Assembly: GCA_964423345.1 (NCBI GenBank)
Contig: CAYREV010000002.1
Location: 87,135-151,134 of the forward strand
Reading direction: 5' to 3'
Length of the DNA stretch: 64,000 nucleotides
From: CAYREV01 sp964423345
GTDB lineage: Bacteria; Bacteroidota; Rhodothermia; Balneolales; Balneolaceae
Of this stretch, positions 8,508-15,768 are shown piece after piece. Positions within the stretch are counted from its first letter, which is position 1. Each line of letters starts with the position of its first letter. Both the position numbers and the translations under genes were made by a program. The notes under the pieces are model-generated. The model had not been told where the DNA came from, did no database searches, and saw only the letters and a list, made by a program, of their open reading frames with translations.

Positions 8508-11500
8508 ATGGGCTACCTGTACCTGTTCACCCTGCTGTATGCAACCTTTACCGTTGCCCCGGAACCGAATGCCACCTCCCTGGACAGCCTGTCCATGGAG
8601 CAGGCTGTGCAATACATACAGCAGGCAGAGCGAAACGAATACAGAGACCTTAACCTATGGGCGCTGGCCAGGTTATGTGAATCGGGAGATTCGATCAGCA
8701 GTTATATAGATAGCATTAATAGCTATCAGAAAATTTTAGAGGGGCCTTTTTGCGGAAACAAATCCTATACCCGGGTTTTAACCGACCTCTCCTTTCAGGA
8801 ACGGTCACCCGCCCTCTTACTGGCCGCCCTCAAGAGCCTGGATTCCCCCCGGGCGCAAAGAGAGTTAAAACGGCGCTATGCCCGAACCATAGGCTTTTCG
8901 GCCTCCTCCCCCCTCGATTATGATCTGATTACCGATAAATATATTGACAAAGAAACGATCACGGAGGAATTGCTCCCGACCAGCCCTTTCCGCTTTGAAC
9001 ATTATCTGCTTTTATTTAGCACCTTTAACTTTAGAAACGGAATTATCAAAGAAGAGTACCATCAAAACTTCGTCAAAGCCCATCTGAATTCGAATGGCAA
9101 CTCCCCGAAAAACCTTCAACGGTCCCTGCTGAATTCCACCTTGTTATTCTCTCTTTATCTGAGAGACCAGTATTCCAATATTCCCTCCATCTACTCCTCC
9201 CTCTCTGAAGACCTACTGATTCCTGTGTCGGAAAGAAGGCTCTACATTTATCGATACCTGGCCTTCTCCATGTACCGGCTGGGGTATTACGACCGCAGCC
9301 TTGCCATCTCAAGAAATCATACCGTTCCCCTGGCAACGTATCTGGACAAACCTCAAACCGTCATCCGGGAATTAACCCTGCGAGGGGTCTACCTAATCCA
9401 GATTGGGAAGTACAAAGAAGCTCAAAAAGTTTACACTCAATTATTGGAAGAGGAGAGAAAAAACAGTGCAAAGCTCTCCAACTCCACCGTATTCACCAAC
9501 CTGGGGATCACCTATTTAAAAAGCGGGGAGTTTGACCGCTACCTGGATCTGCAGCTTAGGGCCCTTGAACAGACCGAAAACCTCGACAGTTATACCCACC
9601 GGCTCAGAATACTGAAGAATCTCTTTGTCTACTACATGAATATAAAGGACGAAAGAAACGCCCAGCTGTATCTTAGTGAAGCCAGAACCCTGACGGAAAA
9701 GTATGGAACCGAATCAGAACAGGGGGAAATCTACCTCCTTTCGGGTACATTTAATAAAACCATGGAAAATGATTTTAAGCAGGCCGAACAATTCTATATA
9801 AAAGCCGAAAAACTATTGGTTCCAGTTAAAAACTATTCGAACTACATGATGGTTTTATTCGAAAAGGGCAAATTGTTCGAAGAGACCGGGCAGCTGGACA
9901 AAGCCCTCCGTACGTATCAACAAATCATACAGCTGGCTTCCGGAAAGGAAGACACCCCAAACCTGCTGGAAGGCTATACGAATATTGGGCGGACATTTCT
10001 GCAGAAGGGCAAAGTAGACTCGGTACAGAAATACGTCCACAAAATTCAGAATGCCAATCTGGAGGTGCTCAATTTTGAGGATATCATAAAGGCAAAAAGA
10101 ATTGAGGCGGCCTATTATTACAAGACCGGAGATTATAGCCAAGCCTACGACCTCCTGCGGCCGGTACTTGACCAGACCGTGAAATGGGCCAAAAACAGTA
10201 CGAACATTCAGTCAGGTTTCTGGAATATCGAGCCGGAGTTCCTGGATGCCTTCCAGCTCATGGCCGACCTGCTGGTCGAAACCGGGAGAAAAGAGGAGGC
10301 GGTTGAAACGCTGGATCGAATTAAAACGATCAACGACGCCTCCCTTTACCAGAATCCCATGGTTAAATCCAGCCAGCTCAATGAAGAGGAGCTCACTGAA
10401 TACCGCAACCTCACCCAGCAACTGGATGCATTGAGGAAAAAACAGTTGATTGTTGATGGAGATCAGAATCTTGAGATCCGGGCTGCGATTGACAAGCTGA
10501 ATGCCAAAAAAACGGCATTGGATCGGAAGATTTCCAATATGACCAACCGGGAGCATATCAGCATCCATGAGGTGCAGCGGCAGCTTGGAGGCAGAGAGAT
10601 GGTCCTCCATATCACTGAACTCAACAACCGGTATTACCTGGCAAGGATCACCCGCCGGGATATTCAGATTTCAACCATTGAACTGACCGACAAGCTCAGG
10701 AACACCTTCGCGGTGGCCTTACAGAACCTGGCTACAGGTAAAACCGACCTGTCTCAACTCAGGGAGATCACCGAGGTCCTCAATATTAATACCATCCCAT
10801 CCCGGATTGAGTCCCTTACAATCATCCCCGACAGCTACTTGTACCAGCTTCCGATTGATATTTTGCCTTTGGCAAGTACCGGTTCCCGACATAGCTACGG
10901 TAAGGCTACCTATGTCGTGGAAAGATATAAAACTTTTTACCTGACCTCCCTGAATGATTTCAGAAAAGAGGAGCCGGCTTCCCGTAAAACGTATAAATGG
11001 GACTTTGCAGGCTACGGGGTCTCCGATTTTCAGTCTGAAGGGCGCTCCCAAAATCTTGTCCCCCTCCCCTATGCCGAAACGGAAATCAACAGTATTATGG
11101 CAGGATTGACCAATGTATCGGACAAAGCCCGCTTCCTGAATCACTCTTCAACCGAGCAGACTTTTAAAAGAACCGCGCCGCAATCCCGTATCCTGCACCT
11201 GGCAACCCACAGTGAGCTTTCAAACAGAGATCCCCTGTTTTCCACCATATATATGAGTACGGATACCGATTCGATTGGCGAAACAAACAGGGATCTTGCC
11301 GGACGGATCTTTGCATATGAACTGTTTGAACTGAACCTGGCCAACGACCTCATCATGCTTAATTCCTGCGAGTCCGGTTCAGGCAACTACCTGCAGGGCA
11401 CCGGGGTAATGGGAATTAGCCGTGCACTGCGTTATGCCGGTGCCAACTCACTGATCTTAAATATATGGTCGGTCAATGATATGATGGCCTCTGATTTTGC

Positions 11501-11762
11501 CATCGAATTCTACCGTCAAATCAACGAAGGGCATACCAAGGATGAAGCCCTGAGGCAGGCCAAGCTTCACTTCCTGAAGTCCAAAAATGCCAACCCCCAT
11601 TACTGGGGCTCCTATATGTTGATTGGAGACCGCAAAGCCCTGATTCATCCCTACCGGGAAATGAACCTCTACTTTGCCGGCTCATTTATGCTGTACTTTA
11701 TCGGCCTGGTATCTTTCAGTGTGTTTAGGAAATGGAAAAACGGCAACCACGCGGCAGCCTGA
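8508..11762 (+). CDS. TPR-CHAT domain protein (caspase-like envelope protease candidate)
   Basis: This protein has 1084 residues from ATG 8508; an adjacent GTG at 8505 is also possible, and the gene could begin inside the gap. A signal-peptide-like start (MGYLYLFTLLYATFTVA) leads into a long helical region with TPR-like repeats (about 230-600). A coiled-coil-like stretch (about 620-690) and a C-terminal CHAT domain (about 700-1045) follow. The caspase-like dyad is present: His901 in LHLATHSE and Cys954 in LNSCESG, with the family-typical NIWSVND and HYWGSYMLIGD. A final TM segment (FAGSFMLYFIGLVSFSVF) with a basic tail would anchor it, placing the CHAT domain in the periplasm. CHAT proteins are Cys peptidases often triggered by partner proteins. 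Substrate unknown. The neighbouring sigma and anti-sigma-like genes suggest envelope-to-transcription signalling. Confidence 0.9.
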   Translation: MGYLYLFTLLYATFTVAPEPNATSLDSLSMEQAVQYIQQAERNEYRDLNLWALARLCESGDSISSYIDSINSYQKILEGPFCGNKSYTRVLTDLSFQERSPALLLAALKSLDSPRAQRELKRRYARTIGFSASSPLDYDLITDKYIDKETITEELLPTSPFRFEHYLLLFSTFNFRNGIIKEEYHQNFVKAHLNSNGNSPKNLQRSLLNSTLLFSLYLRDQYSNIPSIYSSLSEDLLIPVSERRLYIYRYLAFSMYRLGYYDRSLAISRNHTVPLATYLDKPQTVIRELTLRGVYLIQIGKYKEAQKVYTQLLEEERKNSAKLSNSTVFTNLGITYLKSGEFDRYLDLQLRALEQTENLDSYTHRLRILKNLFVYYMNIKDERNAQLYLSEARTLTEKYGTESEQGEIYLLSGTFNKTMENDFKQAEQFYIKAEKLLVPVKNYSNYMMVLFEKGKLFEETGQLDKALRTYQQIIQLASGKEDTPNLLEGYTNIGRTFLQKGKVDSVQKYVHKIQNANLEVLNFEDIIKAKRIEAAYYYKTGDYSQAYDLLRPVLDQTVKWAKNSTNIQSGFWNIEPEFLDAFQLMADLLVETGRKEEAVETLDRIKTINDASLYQNPMVKSSQLNEEELTEYRNLTQQLDALRKKQLIVDGDQNLEIRAAIDKLNAKKTALDRKISNMTNREHISIHEVQRQLGGREMVLHITELNNRYYLARITRRDIQISTIELTDKLRNTFAVALQNLATGKTDLSQLREITEVLNINTIPSRIESLTIIPDSYLYQLPIDILPLASTGSRHSYGKATYVVERYKTFYLTSLNDFRKEEPASRKTYKWDFAGYGVSDFQSEGRSQNLVPLPYAETEINSIMAGLTNVSDKARFLNHSSTEQTFKRTAPQSRILHLATHSELSNRDPLFSTIYMSTDTDSIGETNRDLAGRIFAYELFELNLANDLIMLNSCESGSGNYLQGTGVMGISRALRYAGANSLILNIWSVNDMMASDFAIEFYRQINEGHTKDEALRQAKLHFLKSKNANPHYWGSYMLIGDRKALIHPYREMNLYFAGSFMLYFIGLVSFSVFRKWKNGNHAAA

Positions 11763-11820
11763 CCCACATCTGGGTAGCATTGATATATTATATGAACCGC
11801 CTTGCCACTCCAACTATAAT

Positions 11821-11853
11821 AAAAGCCCGGAAACAGGCAGTTACCGGGCTTTT
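11821..11853. terminator. Bidirectional terminator between the convergent CHAT and TPR genes
   Basis: AAAAGCCCGG (11821-11830) pairs with CCGGGCTTTT (11844-11853). After one mismatch, AAC/GTT extends the stem and leaves the loop AGGCA. The A/T ends supply U-runs in both directions. Confidence 0.85.
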
Positions 11854-11880
11854 ATACAACTCTATAATTGTGTTATCCTG

Positions 11881-12618
11881 TTAACGAGACGCCAGGGCAT
11901 TCAAATAACTCTCGGCAACCCTGCGGTAGGCGCCATTCAGCTCATACGCTTTCTTAATATTCGCTTCAGCCATTTCCATCTGGTCAAGCTGGAAATAAGC
12001 ATTTCCCAAATACCAATATGCCTTTTCAACAGTTAGCATATCAAGCTGTTTTTTACGGTCCAGTACGCGCTTGAAATGAACAACCGATTTATTAAACAAA
12101 CCTTCATTATAAAAGAGCGATCCGAGATTTATATTAAGCTCGGAAGCCCACTTGGGATTTTCCGCTTTATCAAGCTCCTCCCGGAGCAAGGTTATGGCCT
12201 GTTCGAATTTCCCCCTGTTAGCAAGCGTGATGGCTTCACGAATAACCCGATGATCGTCTATATTGCCAGTCACGCCTTCGGCCGAGCGATAATAATCCAA
12301 TTCAATATTTTCTATCGGCTGAACCGTATGTCCCGAATTAAACTGTGGAATGTAGAAAACCGACAGTACACCGATGGTAAGGGCCAGTACTGCCGCGGCT
12401 GCGTAACTCCAGAACTGTCGTGTCTTGACATTCTGGCCACGCTCTCTCTCTTCAAGCAATACTTCCCGCAGGTTGGCAGCAGATTTAAGATAATCCAAAT
12501 GGTACCCATCCTGGATAAGCTCCGCCCATAGCTCATCTATCTCATCCTCAGACAGCTTCCCATTGATATATTTATCAATCCGGCCTTTTATTTCCTCTTT
12601 TTTGAAACTTTCAATCAT
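11881..12618 (-). CDS. Single-pass membrane protein with FecR-like N-terminus and periplasmic TPRs (anti-sigma candidate)
   Basis: This 245-residue protein has a cytosolic N-terminal part (1-65, with IDKYINGKLSEDEIDELWAE). That stretch resembles the short N-terminal domain of FecR-type anti-sigma factors in Bacteroidota. One TM helix follows at about 70-92 (SYAAAAVLALTIGVLSVFYI). The outer part (about 120-245) contains two to three TPR-like repeats (for example WASELNINLGSLFYNEGLFN and KAYWYLGNAYFQLDQMEMAE). This layout, a cytosolic domain, a TM and a sensing domain, fits an anti-sigma factor for the sigma gene at 7231-7806. It is convergent with the TPR-CHAT gene. No enzymatic motif is seen. 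The pairing is inference. Confidence 0.7.
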   Translation of the reverse strand: MIESFKKEEIKGRIDKYINGKLSEDEIDELWAELIQDGYHLDYLKSAANLREVLLEERERGQNVKTRQFWSYAAAAVLALTIGVLSVFYIPQFNSGHTVQPIENIELDYYRSAEGVTGNIDDHRVIREAITLANRGKFEQAITLLREELDKAENPKWASELNINLGSLFYNEGLFNKSVVHFKRVLDRKKQLDMLTVEKAYWYLGNAYFQLDQMEMAEANIKKAYELNGAYRRVAESYLNALASR

Positions 12619-13079
12619 GGTTTCAGCCGATTTATTTAGATATTAATTTAACTACAACAATATAACAAATACCAACTTAACTATTGGACTATTAAGGAAT
12701 CTTAATTTTATAATAGTTAATCGACATGATTTAATCATATACATGCCAAAACATTATCATTGAAGGTAAGATCTATGATGAATTTTTGCCCCCGGTCTAA
12801 TGTATCTTGGTATCCTTTCAAAGAACGAAGCTCTTGTTCTTCTGTTTCTTTACTAAGTACCTTACTTCTTATACATAGATGGAATTCCCACCCATTTGTT
12901 ACAAAAAAAATGATTTTTATTTATCGGTAAAATAACGACTCCTCACGGCCTCTGAACAACAGTACGGCAAAGACCTCATTACCCTTCCTTCATTTATGGT
13001 AAATGTTTGTTAAGAAGTGCTTATGCATTACTTTTTCTGAAGCATATCTCATTTATTACCCTAAAGATATTTAGGATAT
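12619..13079. other. 461-bp intergenic region upstream of the TPR and TlpA-like genes
   Basis: AT-rich divergent spacer. The only structured element I see is the palindrome TTTGTTACAAA at 12895-12905. A 51-codon open frame from 12775 has no recognisable content and is not called. No tRNA or clear terminator was found. Confidence 0.5.
12895..12905. promoter_or_regulatory. Palindromic element, copy 3 (TTTGTTACAAA)
   Basis: Identical to the core at 8093-8103. It lies 175 bp upstream of the TlpA-like lipoprotein gene (13080) and 277 bp upstream of the divergent FecR/TPR gene start. Recurrence at both promoter regions of the locus suggests shared control. Confidence 0.4.
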
Positions 13080-14525
13080 ATGACAGGCTTCACAAAATAC
13101 GTATTTGGGTTTCTCGCAGTGCTTTTTTCGGTATCATGCCAGAAAACCGATTCTGCAAAAATCAGGGGCAGCATAGACTATATCGGCTCTTCTACCATGT
13201 ACATAGAGAAGCAGCCCCTGCACTATAAATATGCCCAAAAAAGACGATACCCTATAGAGCCGGATATTCGCGGTCAGTTTTCAGCTTCCCTCCCCTCCGA
13301 TTCCCGGGAAGTAGCTTTTTTTACTATAGATGACGATCGATATCCCCTGGTCATCGCTCCCGGCGAAAATATTACGGTAAAAATCACCCGGGCTGTCTTC
13401 CCGGATTCCGTCCATGTAGAGGGATATCCGGAACCCTGGAACAGACATTTTTTAACCTACTGGGATGAAATCAGCCGAATCAATGCCAAGATCGACGAAC
13501 AGATGGACGCCTTCAGGGAGGGTGAGCCTACCAGTGTGCTTGACCTCTATAAACACCGATATAAAATTGCCAAAAGGCACTTGGCAGATACACCGCTCGA
13601 TATCTACTATTACAAGAATATCGGTGAATACCTGGTTAAAAGGCTGGAAGAGATCCGATACCGGCAAAATAAGCCGGGCTTCAATACGGTAAAGGAACGT
13701 CAGTCGGTCATCGACAAAGCCAAAAAACTAAATTTTTTCTCCTACAAATCACTCAAGGCCCAGCGGGCCGGTATTAGGGACTTCACCAATGCCTATGCCA
13801 ATACCTTTGGTGTAGAAGACAGCCTGGAAGAGGAATATGGGCAGGACCTGATGCAATATGATATTAAACGGCTCGGATACAAAACATTGAACAGGGCGCG
13901 AACATCCGTGTTAGACCATATAGAAGAGCGGAGAGCACTGGCTTATGCAAAGATGCACCTAATAGCTGAACGCATAGGTGAAATGTCGCCCGATGTAGCG
14001 GAGGAGAGCTACCGGAATTTCCTGGAGGATTACCGTGACTTTCCAAACTATATCCGTTTCCTGAAAACGTTTTACCAAAAGACGAAACAGGTTACCCCCG
14101 GCAATCCCGCCGTCCCCTTTATCCTGCCCAACCAGTACGGGAAAATGGTGAGCATGGAAGATTTTAAGGGTAAGTACGTGCTGCTTGATTTTTGGGCCAG
14201 CTGGTGCATCCCCTGCCTGGATGAGTTTCAGCATATGAGGGAGTTATACAACGAATACAGCAGAGACGAATTTGAAATAGCAGCCATATCCATAGAAAAA
14301 GACAGTCTTCGCTGGAGGCAGGCCGTGAACAGGTTTAAAAACCCGTGGCCCCAGCTATATGGAGGCAACAGCTTCCAGCAGGAAACCTTCTCTTCCTATC
14401 AGGGCGGAGGCATCCCTTTCTACATCCTGGTAAATCCAAAGGGGAATATTGAGCGTTATAACGATGTCCGCCCCTCTTTCAATTTGCCGGCAATCCTAGA
14501 CAGCCTTATTACAGACGAGGGATAG
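13080..14525 (+). CDS. TlpA-family thiol:disulfide oxidoreductase lipoprotein
   Basis: This 481-residue exported protein has a lipoprotein-type signal (FGFLAVLFSVSC, lipidated Cys about residue 21). A long N-terminal/helical region (about 22-330) of the kind common in Bacteroidota redoxin lipoproteins follows. The C-terminal thioredoxin-fold domain (about 338-481) carries the redox motif WCIPC at Cys376/Cys379 in LLDFWASWCIPCLDEF. The cis-Pro segment GGIPFYILVNPKGNI is intact, so it should be redox-active in the periplasm. It is divergent from the FecR/TPR gene and 57 bp before the NagZ-like gene. A copy of the 11-bp palindrome lies upstream, tying it loosely to the CHAT/sigma locus. Confidence 0.9.
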   Translation: MTGFTKYVFGFLAVLFSVSCQKTDSAKIRGSIDYIGSSTMYIEKQPLHYKYAQKRRYPIEPDIRGQFSASLPSDSREVAFFTIDDDRYPLVIAPGENITVKITRAVFPDSVHVEGYPEPWNRHFLTYWDEISRINAKIDEQMDAFREGEPTSVLDLYKHRYKIAKRHLADTPLDIYYYKNIGEYLVKRLEEIRYRQNKPGFNTVKERQSVIDKAKKLNFFSYKSLKAQRAGIRDFTNAYANTFGVEDSLEEEYGQDLMQYDIKRLGYKTLNRARTSVLDHIEERRALAYAKMHLIAERIGEMSPDVAEESYRNFLEDYRDFPNYIRFLKTFYQKTKQVTPGNPAVPFILPNQYGKMVSMEDFKGKYVLLDFWASWCIPCLDEFQHMRELYNEYSRDEFEIAAISIEKDSLRWRQAVNRFKNPWPQLYGGNSFQQETFSSYQGGGIPFYILVNPKGNIERYNDVRPSFNLPAILDSLITDEG

Positions 14526-14582
14526 TTATCACAATCCTGTTGCATGTAGCTGTATTTTGGCTATACTAACGGAAAAAGTTTT

Positions 14583-15707
14583 ATGGCCCGATATCTTGTT
14601 CTCTTAACTGCGAGCCTGCTGCTGTTAGTACCATTCGGATGTGCTCCTGCACAAAGGGGGGAAACATCCCTGGATACCAAAATTGGGCAGATGCTCATGG
14701 TGGGATTCAGGGGGATGCAGATCGAGGAGGAGGGCCCCTTCGCCAAGGATGTGAAAAAATATCATCTGGGCGGCGTGGTGCTTTTTGACTACGATGTGCC
14801 CAGAGACACCGCCTATCGAAATATCAGTTCCCCATCGCAGGTAAAGAAGCTGACGGCCGACCTTCAGAAATTGAGCAATATCCCACTCTTTATTTCCATT
14901 GACCAAGAGGGCGGAAAAGTCAACCGCCTTAAAAGCCGCTATGGATTCCCTCCATCCGTTTCCGCTGAGCAGCTGGGCCGGATTAACGACCCCGACACCA
15001 CCCGAATACAGGCCCGCCGGACCGCCCGGCAATTGAGCCGTCTGGGGATCAATACCAACCTTGCCCCGGTGGTGGATCTCAATATCAATCCGGATAATCC
15101 CATCATCGGCGGTATCGGCCGTAGCTTCTCCCCGGACCCTCAAATAGTAAGCAGGCATGCAATGACCTATATCCGGACGGTACATAGCTATGGCATCATT
15201 ACCACCCTGAAGCATTTTCCGGGCCATGGCAGCTCTATCGGCGACTCCCACCTGGGGGTGGTTGACGTCACCCATACCTGGAGCAGGAAAGAACTGATAC
15301 CTTATCGCAATATTATTCAAAACGGGCTGGCCGACATGGTTATGACGGCCCATATCTTCAATGCCCGCCTCGATCCGACCTATCCGGCCACCCTATCCAA
15401 ACCCACAATCGAAGGTATTTTGAGGGACAGCTTGCATTTCGAAGGAGTGGTCATGTCGGACGACCTGCAGATGAAGGCCATACGTTCGGAGTACGGTTTG
15501 AAGGAAACCATAAGGCAGGCCATCCGGGCGGGAGTGGACATACTGGTGTTCGCCAACAATACCATCTACGATCCCGCCATTGCCCAAAAAGCTCATTCAA
15601 CGATAAAAGAACTCCTGGAGAAGGGCGTTATCACTCCCAATCGCATAGAACAATCCTATAACCGTATTATGGCTCTAAAAGAAGAATATTTAATAAAGGA
15701 ACCATAA
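14583..15707 (+). CDS. Glycoside hydrolase family 3 (NagZ-like beta-N-acetylhexosaminidase), lipoprotein
   Basis: This 374-residue protein has a lipoprotein signal with lipobox-like LLVPFGC (Cys about residue 20). The GH3 catalytic domain shows IDQEGGKVNRLK, GRSFSPDP, KHFPGHGSS (His/Lys substrate and acid-base loop) and GVVMSDDLQMKAI, with the nucleophile Asp in MSDD. These match NagZ, which releases N-acetylglucosamine from muropeptides. The export signal means it probably acts in the periplasm or at the outer membrane, unlike the cytosolic Escherichia coli enzyme. The beta-lactamase domain fused to some Bacteroidota homologues is absent. It probably follows the TlpA-like gene as a second transcription unit. 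Confidence 0.92.
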   Translation: MARYLVLLTASLLLLVPFGCAPAQRGETSLDTKIGQMLMVGFRGMQIEEEGPFAKDVKKYHLGGVVLFDYDVPRDTAYRNISSPSQVKKLTADLQKLSNIPLFISIDQEGGKVNRLKSRYGFPPSVSAEQLGRINDPDTTRIQARRTARQLSRLGINTNLAPVVDLNINPDNPIIGGIGRSFSPDPQIVSRHAMTYIRTVHSYGIITTLKHFPGHGSSIGDSHLGVVDVTHTWSRKELIPYRNIIQNGLADMVMTAHIFNARLDPTYPATLSKPTIEGILRDSLHFEGVVMSDDLQMKAIRSEYGLKETIRQAIRAGVDILVFANNTIYDPAIAQKAHSTIKELLEKGVITPNRIEQSYNRIMALKEEYLIKEP

Positions 15708-15768
15708 CCACCCGCTTACGGGGAAGCCCCCGAACCAACCGGGCCGATACCTTATATTTCCCCCCGGT

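Noticed and set aside
12775..12930. 51-codon frame in the 12619-13079 spacer
   Set aside because: Unusual composition, no ribosome-binding site, and it runs through the TTTGTTACAAA palindrome.
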